In this document: one piece after another, positions 45,516 to 54,210 of the stretch
How the letters are laid out: each line of letters starts with the position of its first letter
Position numbering within the stretch: the stretch's first letter is position 1
Assembly: GCF_000413435.1 (NCBI RefSeq)
Contig: NZ_KE340326.1
Location: forward strand, 799,216 to 863,215
DNA from: Campylobacter ureolyticus ACS-301-V-Sch3b
GTDB lineage: Bacteria; Campylobacterota; Campylobacteria; Campylobacterales; Campylobacteraceae
Reading direction: 5' to 3'
Length of the DNA: 64,000 nt
Notes under the pieces: model-generated
Seen by the model: the letters and a program-made list of their open reading frames with translations, nothing else
What the model was told of the DNA's origin: nothing
Databases searched by the model: none
Translations under genes and position numbers: made by a program

Positions 45516-46689
45516 TATGATTTCGCTAAAAGGCGGACTTGAAAATGTTGATGGGTTTTATTTTGATGGAGTGCATTCAGGCGTAAAGAAAAAAAATAAT
45601 GATTTAGGATTTATAAGAAGTGATGAAGAGTTTTTAATAAGTGCGTGTTTTACTACGAACAAATTTAAAGCCGCACCACTTAGACATTTTTTAAAATACC
45701 CTAAAAATTTTAAAACAAATTTTATACTTTTAAACTCAAAAAACGCAAATGCTATGACTGGTGAAAAAGGCATAGACGATATTGATGAAATTTTTAAAGA
45801 ACTTGGCAAAAAAATAAAATTAATCAATCCTATAATGAGCTCTACTGGTGTTATTGGCCAAAGACTTGATAAAGAAAAAATCATAAAAGGTTTGGATAAG
45901 TTTGATTTTTATGCTAGAAACTCAGACGCTGTTGCAAAATCTATAATGACAACCGATAAGTTTAAAAAAGAACTTAGTTTTAGAGTTGATTTAGAAAATG
46001 GCAAAAGTTTTAATATAGCTGCTATTTGCAAAGGTGCAGGTATGATAAACCCAGCAATGGCTACTATGCTATGTTATATTTTAACTGATGCTAATATCCC
46101 AAAAGATGATATGGATGAACTTCTAAAATCAAGCATTGAAAATAGTTTTAATGCTGTTAGTGTGGATGGTGACACATCTACAAATGATACTGTTATGCTT
46201 ATAAGTAGTGGCAAAAAAGACTATGATAAACAAGCTTTTAAAACCGCACTTAATATGATAACTTTAAATTTAGCTTTAATGCTTGTAAAAGATGGTGAAG
46301 GCTCAAGCAAAGTCGTAGCTTTTGAAGTAAATGGCGCTAAAGATGATAAAGAGGCCATGAAAGCAGCTAAGGCTTTATCAAATTCGCTTTTAGTAAAAAC
46401 AGCAATTTTTGGAGAAGACCCAAACTGGGGACGAATAGCTTCAACCATTGGAGCAAGTGGTGTTGAGTGCAGCGAAGAAAGTTTGGTTATAAAATATGAT
46501 GATGTTTTAGTTTATGATATTAATCACCCTGAGCTTGATGAAGAAAGAGAGCAAAAAGCTCATGTTATAATGCAAAAAGAAAGTTTTAAAATAAGTTGTG
46601 ATTTAGGTATCGCAGATGGTAAATTTTGCGCTTATGGGTGTGATTTGGGTCATAAATATGTCGATATAAATGCAAGTTATAGATCTTAA
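45508..46689 (+). CDS. argJ: Glutamate N-acetyltransferase/amino-acid acetyltransferase
   Basis: Bifunctional arginine-synthesis enzyme recycling the acetyl group from N-acetylornithine. 393 residues, self-cleaving. The cleavage site is KGAGMINPAMATMLCY, with nucleophile Thr near residue 186. SVDGDTSTNDTV lies near 212 and GEDPNWGRIASTIGASG near 303. The N-terminus is shorter and more divergent than in many ArgJ proteins. Start ATG at 45508 lies inside the channel gene, so translation is coupled. Confidence 0.93.
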   Translation: MFDMISLKGGLENVDGFYFDGVHSGVKKKNNDLGFIRSDEEFLISACFTTNKFKAAPLRHFLKYPKNFKTNFILLNSKNANAMTGEKGIDDIDEIFKELGKKIKLINPIMSSTGVIGQRLDKEKIIKGLDKFDFYARNSDAVAKSIMTTDKFKKELSFRVDLENGKSFNIAAICKGAGMINPAMATMLCYILTDANIPKDDMDELLKSSIENSFNAVSVDGDTSTNDTVMLISSGKKDYDKQAFKTALNMITLNLALMLVKDGEGSSKVVAFEVNGAKDDKEAMKAAKALSNSLLVKTAIFGEDPNWGRIASTIGASGVECSEESLVIKYDDVLVYDINHPELDEEREQKAHVIMQKESFKISCDLGIADGKFCAYGCDLGHKYVDINASYRS

Positions 46690-46715
46690 TTTTTATAAAA
46701 AATTTTTTAAATATA

Positions 46716-46752
46716 GGCAAGTTTTAAATAATTTAATTTTATAAAACTTGCT
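46716..46752. terminator. Convergent terminator after argJ
   Basis: GCAAGTTTTA (46717-46726) and TAAAACTTGC (46742-46751) form a perfect 10-bp stem with T/A-rich flanks on both strands, between convergent genes. Confidence 0.65.
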
Positions 46753-47180
46753 TAAAATTTATCTTCACCTAAGGCATTTAGCCTTGCAACAGCAGTATTG
46801 CAATACTGGGTTAAAACCTTTTGTATGTTTTCTAAATCATCAAATTTTGATTTTAAAACTTCTCTATCCATTTCGCTTATTTTATTTACTCTAAGCCTTC
46901 TTGCATCTAAATCCCTTATATAAATTTTATATATGGCTACGCAAGTATCTCTCCATAAATAGTAATTTTTAATGACCTCACTATATAAAATAGAGCCTAA
47001 GAGTTCTTGGAATTTATAGCTTGTATCGCTTAAAACCTCATCAAATTTATTTTCTTCACCAACAATATCGGTAATTTCTTTATCTCTTTCATGTCTTATG
47101 CAATTTCTTATCCTTGTCATTATGAAATCTTGATGATTTGCGACACTCTTAAAAGCATTGATTGTTTCACTCTTGCTCAC
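46752..47180 (-). CDS. Hypothetical helical protein
   Basis: 142 residues, charged and helix-rich, no signal peptide, membrane segment or Cys motif. The ending CNTAVARLNALGEDKF is the most distinctive part. GTG start with AAAGGAA upstream (minus strand). Monocistronic and convergent with argJ. I do not recognise the family. Confidence 0.7.
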   Translation of the reverse strand: MSKSETINAFKSVANHQDFIMTRIRNCIRHERDKEITDIVGEENKFDEVLSDTSYKFQELLGSILYSEVIKNYYLWRDTCVAIYKIYIRDLDARRLRVNKISEMDREVLKSKFDDLENIQKVLTQYCNTAVARLNALGEDKF

Positions 47181-47276
47181 TTTTATTCCTTTACAAGATT
47201 TTTGTTTGTATTATATCATAATTTCAGTTAAAAAAAATTTAAGATTTGATAAATTTAATTTTAAGTTACATTATCG

Positions 47277-47282
47277 TATAAT
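47277..47282 (+). promoter_or_regulatory. -10 box of the PAS-domain gene
   Basis: TATAAT in ATCGTATAATG, 30 bases before the ATG at 47313; AGAGGTG ribosome binding site at 47301-47307. Confidence 0.65.
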
Positions 47283-47312
47283 GTTTAAATTTTATTAAGA
47301 AGAGGTGATGTT

Positions 47313-47882
47313 ATGAAAAGACCTATACCAAAAGATAAGGAAATTCCACTCGATCCTAATAAGTGGATAATTTCAAAAACAGATCCAAAAGGCGTTATAA
47401 CTTATGCAAATGACTATTTTATAGATGTTTGTCAATATAGCAAAGAAGAGCTTATAGGACAACCACATAACATAGTTCGCCACCCTGATATGCCAAGGAT
47501 AGCATTTAAGCTTATGTGGGATACAATAAAACAAAATAAAGATTTTAAAGCTTTAGTTAAAAATTTAGCAAAAGATGGAAGATACTATTGGGTTTTAACA
47601 AAATTTGAAACCGTCGTTGACCCAGTATCAAATGAAATTGTATCATATACGGCTTACAGAAAAGCAGCTCCTAAGAATGCCATAAAAGAGATAATTCCTA
47701 TCTATAAAAAACTTGTAGAACTTGAAAGAGTTGGTGGTATGGAACAAAGTGGGGAGTATTTAGCTAAGTTTTTAAAAGACAATAACACTACTTATGAAAA
47801 GTTTTTAGATAAAATTACAGAGGGAAAAACAAATATTTTTGATGGTTTGCTTAAGTCTATAATTGGTATTTTTAAAAAATAA
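47313..47882 (+). CDS. PAS-domain protein, CetB/Aer-N-like
   Basis: 189 residues. An Aer-type PAS domain covers residues ~15-115: WIISKTDPKGVITYANDYFIDV, then IGQPHNIVRHPDMPRIAFKLMW near 50-71 and KDGRYYWVLTKFE near 87. The NxVRHPDMP stretch is the hallmark of FAD-binding energy-taxis PAS proteins such as CetB. The C-terminal ~70 residues are helical with no HAMP, methyl-accepting, kinase or GGDEF domain. No CetA-like receptor is adjacent. Output unknown, especially if the organism lacks flagella. Confidence 0.85.
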   Translation: MKRPIPKDKEIPLDPNKWIISKTDPKGVITYANDYFIDVCQYSKEELIGQPHNIVRHPDMPRIAFKLMWDTIKQNKDFKALVKNLAKDGRYYWVLTKFETVVDPVSNEIVSYTAYRKAAPKNAIKEIIPIYKKLVELERVGGMEQSGEYLAKFLKDNNTTYEKFLDKITEGKTNIFDGLLKSIIGIFKK

Positions 47883-47892
47883 ATTTTTTATT

Positions 47893-47928
47893 ATCCCACA
47901 TTAAATTTCTAAAAAAATGATGTGGGAT
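47893..47928. terminator. Inverted repeat between PAS gene and lon
   Basis: ATCCCACAT (47893-47901) and ATGTGGGAT (47920-47928), perfect 9 bp with an 18-base loop, between convergent genes. Weak U-tails; probable bidirectional terminator. Confidence 0.5.
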
Positions 47929-47984
47929 TTACGAGTCTAAAAAATATTAATAGAGATTGGATTATAAAATATTTACCTTAGCTT

Positions 47985-50405
47985 TTAAGCTAACGCATTT
48001 TTTAAAACATCATCTATAATATCAACCGGTATTATTTCAATAGCATCTTTTACTTCATTTGGAAGCTCATCAAGATCTCTTTCATAGTTTTTTCTAGGAA
48101 TTAACACTTTTTTTATACCAGCTTTATGAGCTGCAATTAGCTTTTCTTTAAGCCCTCCAATAGGTAAAACTTTTCCACTTAAAGTAATTTCACCTGTCAT
48201 TGCAATATCAGCTTTAACTTTTTTATTTGATAAAATAGAAGCAATAGCTACAGCCATTGTTATACCAGCACTAGGGCCATCTTTTGGGGTTGCGCCTTCT
48301 GGAACATGTAAGTGAAGATCAAAAAGATTATAAATTTGTTCGTTGTTATTTTTTAAATTCTGACTATTTTCGCTTTTTTCACTTTCACTTATATGGGCTT
48401 TTTCATATATCTTTTTTGGAATTTCAAGCTTATTTTCATCTATTAAGACTTTTACTACACTAAAAGCAATTATGGCGGATTCTTTCATAACATCACCAAG
48501 TTGCCCAGTTATATTAAGCTTTCCTTTGCCTTTTATTTTAATAGCTTCTATTTTTAAAACATCTCCCCCAACTGCCGTCCATGCAAGACCATTTACTATA
48601 CCAATCAGATCTTTTTTATCAACAGCATCTATTTCAAAGACTTTTTTATCTACAAATTCTTCTAGATTTCTATTGTTTACTAGGACTTTTTCATTTTTTT
48701 CTTGATTTAAGATTTTAACTGCTGTTTTTCTTAAAATATCGGCTATTTTTCTTCTTAAATTTCTAACGCCACTTTCCCTTGTATAATCACTTATAAGTAA
48801 TTTTAATGCTGCATCAGTTATATTTACATCACTTGCTTTAAGTCCGTGCTTTTTAAGTTCTTGCGGGATAAGATATTTTTTTGCAATTTGAAATTTTTCT
48901 TGTGGTGTGTAAGAGCTTAAAAATATAAACTCCATTCTATCTCTAAGTGCAGGAGGGATACTTCCTATATCATTTGCTGTTGCTATAAATATAATCTTGC
49001 TTAAATCAATATTAAAATTTAAATAATAATCTCTAAAATTATTGTTTTGTTCAGGATCGAGCACTTCTAATAAAACAGCTGTTGGATCACCTCTAAAATT
49101 TCTTGAGATTTTATCTATTTCATCAAGCACCATAACAGGATTCATTTGTTTTGCATCAATTAAGCCTTGAACTATTCTTCCAGGCATTGCACCCACATAA
49201 GTTCGTCTATGGCCACGAAGCTCATTTACATCTTCAAGTCCGCCAAGAGCTATTCTAACAAGTTCTCTTTTTAAAGCTTTTGCAACTGAGTTTGCAAGGC
49301 TTGTTTTACCAACTCCAGGAGGTCCTGCAAGACATAAAATTATGCCATTATTTACTTTATCTTTCAGTCCACGAAGTTCCAAAAGCTCACGCAAAGCAAA
49401 ATATTCAACTATTCTGTCTTTTGGTTTTGTGAGTGCGTAATGATCACTATCAAGTTGTTTTTTAACATCACTCATAGAGCTTTTTTTCTTTGCTAGATTT
49501 TCAAAAGGAATTTCTAAAACCCAGTCTAAGTAGCTTTGAGCCATTGATGCATCAGCTGAGTCAGGATGAAGTCTTGCAAATTTATCAATCTGTTTTTTTA
49601 TCTCTTTATACGCCTCATCACTCATAAATGGCTTTTTAAGATCAAGTTTTTTTCTATATTCTAAAACTTCTTCTTCTTTTTCATTTTCATTGCCAAGTTC
49701 TTTTTGAATTTGCTTTAATTGCTCTTTTAAAAAATACTCTTTGTTTGTTTTTTCTATTTTTGAGTGAACTTTTGACTTTATCTCTTTTTCAAGTCTATTT
49801 GCCTCTATTTCTTGGATGATATAATCAATCGTATCAAAGTAAAGCTCTTCTAAATTTTCTTTTATAAAAAATTCATAAGCTTTATCTTTTGTAAGCCTTA
49901 AAGCACTTAGAGTTAGATCAAGAACCCTTATAGCATCACTACTTTCTTCAATTGTTCTTAATAAATCTTGCGAAAAGTAGCCATTCATAGAATTTAGTGT
50001 TTTTATTTTTTGTTTTAAAATATTTAAAAGTGGTTCTATTTTATTATCAGTTGGAATTTCTATCTCTATTTGTTTTATTTCAGCTAAAAGCGGTTTTTGT
50101 GAAATTTCTTTTACAATTTTAGCTTTATAAGCTCCTTGAAATAAAATTTTAACTCTTCCATCTGGAAGATCTACTTTTCTCATTATATTTCCAACAACAC
50201 CGGCATTATAAATATTTTCAAATTTGTTTTTTGAAGTGGCATTTTCCTTTTCATTTGCTACTAAAATCATAGTTTCATTTTTTATGGCAAACTCCAAGGT
50301 TTCAAGCTCATCACTTTCATGAATGAAAATAGGCGTTATCATGAATGGATATAAAAATTGCCCATTCATTGTGATAATAGGCAAAGTATTTTGTGAAATT
50401 TTCAT
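47985..50405 (-). CDS. lon: ATP-dependent protease Lon
   Basis: 806 residues, LonA type: N-terminal substrate domain (1-~200), coiled region, AAA+ with Walker [19 protein letters not shown] near residue 357 and Walker [11 protein letters not shown] near 423. The C-terminal Ser-Lys protease has KDGPSAG (Ser712) and GGLKEKL (Lys753). Degrades misfolded and regulatory proteins. Co-oriented with bamD 16 bases upstream, as in C. jejuni. Confidence 0.97.
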   Translation of the reverse strand: MKISQNTLPIITMNGQFLYPFMITPIFIHESDELETLEFAIKNETMILVANEKENATSKNKFENIYNAGVVGNIMRKVDLPDGRVKILFQGAYKAKIVKEISQKPLLAEIKQIEIEIPTDNKIEPLLNILKQKIKTLNSMNGYFSQDLLRTIEESSDAIRVLDLTLSALRLTKDKAYEFFIKENLEELYFDTIDYIIQEIEANRLEKEIKSKVHSKIEKTNKEYFLKEQLKQIQKELGNENEKEEEVLEYRKKLDLKKPFMSDEAYKEIKKQIDKFARLHPDSADASMAQSYLDWVLEIPFENLAKKKSSMSDVKKQLDSDHYALTKPKDRIVEYFALRELLELRGLKDKVNNGIILCLAGPPGVGKTSLANSVAKALKRELVRIALGGLEDVNELRGHRRTYVGAMPGRIVQGLIDAKQMNPVMVLDEIDKISRNFRGDPTAVLLEVLDPEQNNNFRDYYLNFNIDLSKIIFIATANDIGSIPPALRDRMEFIFLSSYTPQEKFQIAKKYLIPQELKKHGLKASDVNITDAALKLLISDYTRESGVRNLRRKIADILRKTAVKILNQEKNEKVLVNNRNLEEFVDKKVFEIDAVDKKDLIGIVNGLAWTAVGGDVLKIEAIKIKGKGKLNITGQLGDVMKESAIIAFSVVKVLIDENKLEIPKKIYEKAHISESEKSENSQNLKNNNEQIYNLFDLHLHVPEGATPKDGPSAGITMAVAIASILSNKKVKADIAMTGEITLSGKVLPIGGLKEKLIAAHKAGIKKVLIPRKNYERDLDELPNEVKDAIEIIPVDIIDDVLKNALA

Positions 50406-50421
50406 CTATTTCCTTTTAGTA

Positions 50422-51060
50422 TTATTCGAAAAATGCTCTATACCAAGGAAGATTTGGAGCTGATAAATTTGCATCTTTTAAAGCTGAGTTTTGAAGTTTT
50501 TCTTCATAAATTTTAGCTGATACATCTCTTCCTTTTTGAGCATACAAATCTTTTATATTTTCATTTAGATGATAAACTGCAAGCTTAAATTTAATAAGCA
50601 TAGTCTCTAAAAGCGGTTTATATTGGGTATTTGGATACTCTGATAGGAAATTTTCAATTTCTATTATGCTATATTGCATCAAATTTTGATTTCTATTTGG
50701 TCTTTGGAAAGAGTCATAATTTGCTTTTATTTTTAAAAACTTAGCATATTCTATTTTTTCTTTTGTTCCATATCTTCTTATATATTCATCTAAAAGCTCA
50801 TTTGCCCTTGTGTATCTGCCCTCATCTGTATTTGCTAGTGCCATAACCAAAAGTGTTGGTTCAAGAAGTGGTGAGGCGACATGTTCGCTTGCAAATTGGT
50901 TGTAGTGTTTATCAGCTTCTTTTAAATCATTTGCTTTTATATCTGCCATTATGTGGTTATACCAAATTTCAGGTCTTAGATTGTAAAGTCCAGATGACTT
51001 TGTGCTGCAACCCACCATAAAAATGAGCGTAAAAAAAAGAGTTAAAATTTTAACTTTCAT
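50422..51060 (-). CDS. bamD: Outer membrane assembly lipoprotein BamD
   Basis: 212 residues. Lipoprotein signal KVKILTLFFTLIFMVGC, acylated Cys18. TPR-like helices follow: DIKANDLKEADKHYNQFASE, ALANTDEGRYTRANELLDEY, and IEIENFLSEYPNTQY, the pattern of BamD/ComL. Works with BamA in outer-membrane protein insertion. In C. jejuni the equivalent gene lies between lon and fliW; here fliW is absent and the prepilin operon diverges from this point. Confidence 0.88.
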   Translation of the reverse strand: MKVKILTLFFTLIFMVGCSTKSSGLYNLRPEIWYNHIMADIKANDLKEADKHYNQFASEHVASPLLEPTLLVMALANTDEGRYTRANELLDEYIRRYGTKEKIEYAKFLKIKANYDSFQRPNRNQNLMQYSIIEIENFLSEYPNTQYKPLLETMLIKFKLAVYHLNENIKDLYAQKGRDVSAKIYEEKLQNSALKDANLSAPNLPWYRAFFE

Positions 51061-51314
51061 AATTAAAATCCTTGTTTTAAATTTTTAAGTCATTTATTTT
51101 ACACTTTTACTCTTTATAATCGGTTAATTTAATTAAATTTGTCTTTAAAATTTGCAAATTTATTTAAATATTCAATTTATTTAAAACAAATAGTTATAAG
51201 ATAAAAAATGAAATTTAAATATTTCAGATAGATTTTTAACTATTTATGATATAATCACATTAAATTCAGTATGGCTTTTCTAAAATGTTAGAATAGTCTT
51301 AAGAGGTGGTTTAT
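51061..51314 (+). promoter_or_regulatory. Divergent intergenic region with promoter of the prepilin operon
   Basis: 254 bases without a gene. TATAAT (51250-51255) in ATGATATAATC is a consensus -10 for the rightward operon, 60 bases before the ATG. The leader contains a short stem TTCTAA/TTAGAA (about 51278-51293). AGAGGTGG at 51303-51310 is the ribosome binding site. No fliW remnant is readable. Confidence 0.6.
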
Positions 51315-52139
51315 ATGAAAACAGTCAAAAAAGTGGTGTTTTGTAGGTCTTTTGACAGCATAGCCCATAGCCAGAAAAAATCTTTTAAAAAAGGTTTTTC
51401 GCTAATAGAGCTTGTTCTTGCTATAGTTGTAGTTGCTATAACCTTAGCCGCACTTCCAAACATTGTAGCACAAACTCAAAAATCAAATGAGTTAGCTATA
51501 AAACAAGAGCTTACCTATAGTGCCAAAACATTAATGGGTAGAATTATCTCAATGCCTTGGGATAGCACAGCTTTAAAAGCTATGTGCGAAAATGATCGTG
51601 GTGTGACATCATGCAGCAACAGTGATATCAAATCTTATTTAAGAGCCAATAGGAATATTAGAATCCCTATATATAACTCAAATGGGCTTGGAAACAGACC
51701 TGGAAGTTTGATTGCAGATAATCATGGGTATGTTAATCAAAATAGAATAAGTGAGGCCGATAGAACTAGAACCTACACACCTGGTAATAACTCTTATGGG
51801 TTTAATGATGATAAAAATGATATAGATGACTTTCGTGGTACTCTTAGAACCAGAAATGAAGAAGCCTCAAATGAGGATTTTATCTCAGATATGCTTTTTG
51901 TTACAGAAGTTGATTATGTAAGTGGCACTACTACTGGTGGTACTACTTTAGAGTTCTCACCTAGTGGTACAGGAAACTCAATAGATGGAGGAACACCTAC
52001 AAATATAAAGCGTGTAAAGGTAACAGTTGAAGACACGGATGGTAATCCAGGAACTGGTGAGTATAGATCAACGATGTATTTTTATGCTCCAAATATAGGT
52101 ATGAACAAACCTATGGTTATGGACTATAAAGGAATGTAA
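51315..52139 (+). CDS. Prepilin-like protein 1 (PilV/GspI-like)
   Basis: 274 residues. Prepilin site KKG-FSLIELVLAIVVVAITLAAL: cleavage after Gly27, Phe as residue +1 and Glu at +5, then a 20-residue hydrophobic helix. The leader is unusually long (27 residues versus 6-15 in most prepilins) and includes a Cys. The globular part is Asn/Ser/Thr rich with a Gly/Thr loop (GTTTGGTTLEFSPSGTG) and two Cys near residue 95-102 that could form a disulfide. First gene of the operon; the next begins one base after its stop. Pilus or secretion role inferred from family and context. Confidence 0.8.
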   Translation: MKTVKKVVFCRSFDSIAHSQKKSFKKGFSLIELVLAIVVVAITLAALPNIVAQTQKSNELAIKQELTYSAKTLMGRIISMPWDSTALKAMCENDRGVTSCSNSDIKSYLRANRNIRIPIYNSNGLGNRPGSLIADNHGYVNQNRISEADRTRTYTPGNNSYGFNDDKNDIDDFRGTLRTRNEEASNEDFISDMLFVTEVDYVSGTTTGGTTLEFSPSGTGNSIDGGTPTNIKRVKVTVEDTDGNPGTGEYRSTMYFYAPNIGMNKPMVMDYKGM

Positions 52140-52140
52140 G

Positions 52141-53037
52141 ATGATAAAAAAAGCTTTTACTTTAATTGAACTTATACTTGTTATAGTTATACTTGCTATC
52201 TTATCTTTGATAGGAACCAACATTTATACAAATGTTTATAAAAACTATCTTACCTCAAAAATAGTAGATGAGGTAGAGGATAAAACCCAACTAGCACTTG
52301 ATCAAATAGCCTCAAGACTAAGTGATAGAGTTAAACAAGCAACAATTGGTAGAAAAAGTTCAGATACAAATAACATTGTATTAGTCTATGATTCAAGGCT
52401 TGAACACGATCATGACATCTTAGAGTGGATTGGGCAAAGTACACAAAGTAGAAATTTAGCAGGAGCTAATGTGGATAGCTCTATTGGCTGGAGTGGGTTT
52501 TTAGATATGGGCATATATGAAAATAGTAAGCGTATACTTATAGGTGGTAGGTTGCCAGCTGCAACAGAAGTTATAAACTCTGTATCAAGGGGTAAATCTC
52601 AAAATTTAGCTATGATATTTCAAGGTATATCAACCAACAAAGAAAATGGTTATGGATTTAGAGAAAATGAAAATCCAGATAAAATTATGGTTTTTAATAT
52701 GCCTAGCAGTGGTGCAGGAATTACACTTGTAAATCCTTATGCGGGTGGACAAATTTCAGATAGATATCAAATAGCTCATTCAGCCTATGCTATAGTTCCT
52801 GAAAGAAATGCAGCAGGTGGAGATAATTTATACCTATACTATGACTACAGGCCTTGGATGGGGCAAAGATATAGTGATGGTAAAAAATCTCTTTTAATTG
52901 AAAATATTACTTTATTTAGGTTTAGAGGTTTTAGTGCAAGTGGGATGGATTTAAAGCTTTGTGTAAATGCGGGTGCCCAAAATCACGGCGTTACCGATAA
53001 TAGATTTGTAGTTTGTAAGACAAAGGTGGTGTTCTAA
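52141..53037 (+). CDS. Prepilin-like protein 2 (PilW/GspJ-like)
   Basis: 298 residues. Short leader MIKKA followed by FTLIELILVIVILAILSLIG: cleavage after Ala5, Phe +1, Glu +5. The Ala at -1 instead of Gly is tolerated in some prepilins. A long alpha-helix continues to about residue 65 (DEVEDKTQLALDQIASRLSD), then a beta-rich domain with Gly loops and two C-terminal Cys. Size and the long helix resemble PilW or GspJ minor pilins. Overlaps the third gene by one base (TAATG). Confidence 0.8.
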   Translation: MIKKAFTLIELILVIVILAILSLIGTNIYTNVYKNYLTSKIVDEVEDKTQLALDQIASRLSDRVKQATIGRKSSDTNNIVLVYDSRLEHDHDILEWIGQSTQSRNLAGANVDSSIGWSGFLDMGIYENSKRILIGGRLPAATEVINSVSRGKSQNLAMIFQGISTNKENGYGFRENENPDKIMVFNMPSSGAGITLVNPYAGGQISDRYQIAHSAYAIVPERNAAGGDNLYLYYDYRPWMGQRYSDGKKSLLIENITLFRFRGFSASGMDLKLCVNAGAQNHGVTDNRFVVCKTKVVF

Positions 53038-53501
53038 TGAAAAAAGGTTTTAGTTTAATAATGGCGATATTTTTTGTTATGCTTATAGCAACCTTGGGTA
53101 TGATGTCACTATCTCTATCTTCAAAGATGGTAAAGCAATCAGGCGATGTTTATTTAAAAGAACAAGCCGAGCTATATGCTATGAGTGCTACAAGTTTAGC
53201 AGTTTTGGATATGCAAAGAACAGATTATACCAATGAGTGTATTACAGAAAAAAAATATGATTTTGGTGATGGGTTTGTGGCAACAGTTAATATATTTTAT
53301 CTTGATAGTGACATGCCAAGATGTGATAATAATCGTAATGTAAAGTCATCAAATAGTATTAATAAGACATTTATGGATTTAAAAGATATTAATGGAATTA
53401 CAGCTAATTACTATAATGTCGCCTTAATAGATGTTATGGTGCAAAACACTGATGGCATAGAGCCTGTTAGGTTTCATAGAAGAACAGTTCAAAGACCGTA
53501 A
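53037..53501 (+). CDS. Prepilin-like protein 3 (PilX/GspK-like, no Glu+5)
   Basis: 154 residues. N-terminus MKKG-FSLIMAIFFVMLIATLGM: a normal leader and hydrophobic helix, but Met stands where Glu +5 is expected. Lack of Glu5 is known for GspK/PilX-type tip subunits. The helix continues KQAELYAMSATSLAVLDM, and two Cys (about residues 63 and 86) could pair. It is the last of three packed genes, after which a short gap precedes hpf. The three proteins probably form a minor-pilin or pseudopilin tip complex. Confidence 0.78.
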   Translation: MKKGFSLIMAIFFVMLIATLGMMSLSLSSKMVKQSGDVYLKEQAELYAMSATSLAVLDMQRTDYTNECITEKKYDFGDGFVATVNIFYLDSDMPRCDNNRNVKSSNSINKTFMDLKDINGITANYYNVALIDVMVQNTDGIEPVRFHRRTVQRP

Positions 53502-53555
53502 AATATAAAATTAAGATAAAAAATATAAAAGCAATTTTAAGGAGAAAGAAAGATT

Positions 53556-54089
53556 ATGAATACAAGCATAGTTGGAAAACAGTTTGAGTTAACAGATACT
53601 ATAAAAGAGTACTTAGAAAAAGCATTTGAAAATTTAGAAAAGTATAATCTAAACATAGTTTCAACAAGATGTGTTATCTCAGCTGATGAAAAGCAAGGTA
53701 AAAAAGGCTTTGTTGTAAATTTGTCAATAAATTTACCAAAAAAAGAGACTATTGTTATATCTCAAAAAGATAAAGATCTTTACGCTGCTATAGATAGCAT
53801 CATAGAAAGAGCATCTAAGGTTTTAAGAAGACAGCACGATAAGTGGAAAACTCATAAAAATAAAGATGAGTTAAAAGAGATAGTTCTTGATAAAAGTCAT
53901 GATATAGATCTTAGCGAGCATATAGATGAGATAGTAGAGGCTGAGCTTGAAACTCATAAGCCACTAGAAATTGATGAAGCACTTTTTACTCTAAAAAACA
54001 GCAACGATCAATTTTTAGTATTTAATGATATGAATGCTAAAATGAGAGTTTTATATAAAAGAAAAGATGGAAAATTTGGACTATTTTAA
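53556..54089 (+). CDS. hpf: Ribosome hibernation promoting factor, long form
   Basis: 177 residues. N-terminal ~100 residues are the HPF/YfiA domain (MNTSIVGKQFELTDTIKEYL start, DKDLYAAIDSIIERASKVLRRQ near 70-91). After a linker, the C-terminal ~60 residues (PLEIDEALFTLKNSNDQFLV onward) are the dimerisation domain of long HPF that forms 100S ribosomes. AAGGAG (53538-53543) is 12 bases from the ATG, a long spacing. Same strand as the prepilin genes, but its own terminator and a 54-base gap suggest it may be a separate unit. Confidence 0.9.
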   Translation: MNTSIVGKQFELTDTIKEYLEKAFENLEKYNLNIVSTRCVISADEKQGKKGFVVNLSINLPKKETIVISQKDKDLYAAIDSIIERASKVLRRQHDKWKTHKNKDELKEIVLDKSHDIDLSEHIDEIVEAELETHKPLEIDEALFTLKNSNDQFLVFNDMNAKMRVLYKRKDGKFGLF

Positions 54090-54096
54090 TAGTTTT

Positions 54097-54120
54097 AAGG
54101 CTGAGAAAATCAGCCTTTTT
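54097..54120 (+). terminator. Terminator after hpf
   Basis: AAGGCTGA (54097-54104), loop GAAAA, TCAGCCTT (54110-54117), then TTT. It separates hpf from the giant gene, which therefore probably has its own promoter in 54121-54197 (TTTATAAA-like sequences). Confidence 0.85.
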
Positions 54121-54210
54121 AAAGATTTTATTGATAAAAAAGTCTTTTAAATTTATAAAAGCTTTAAATTTAAGGTTTTTATAAATTTAAGCCTTCTAAA
54201 GGAGAAGATT

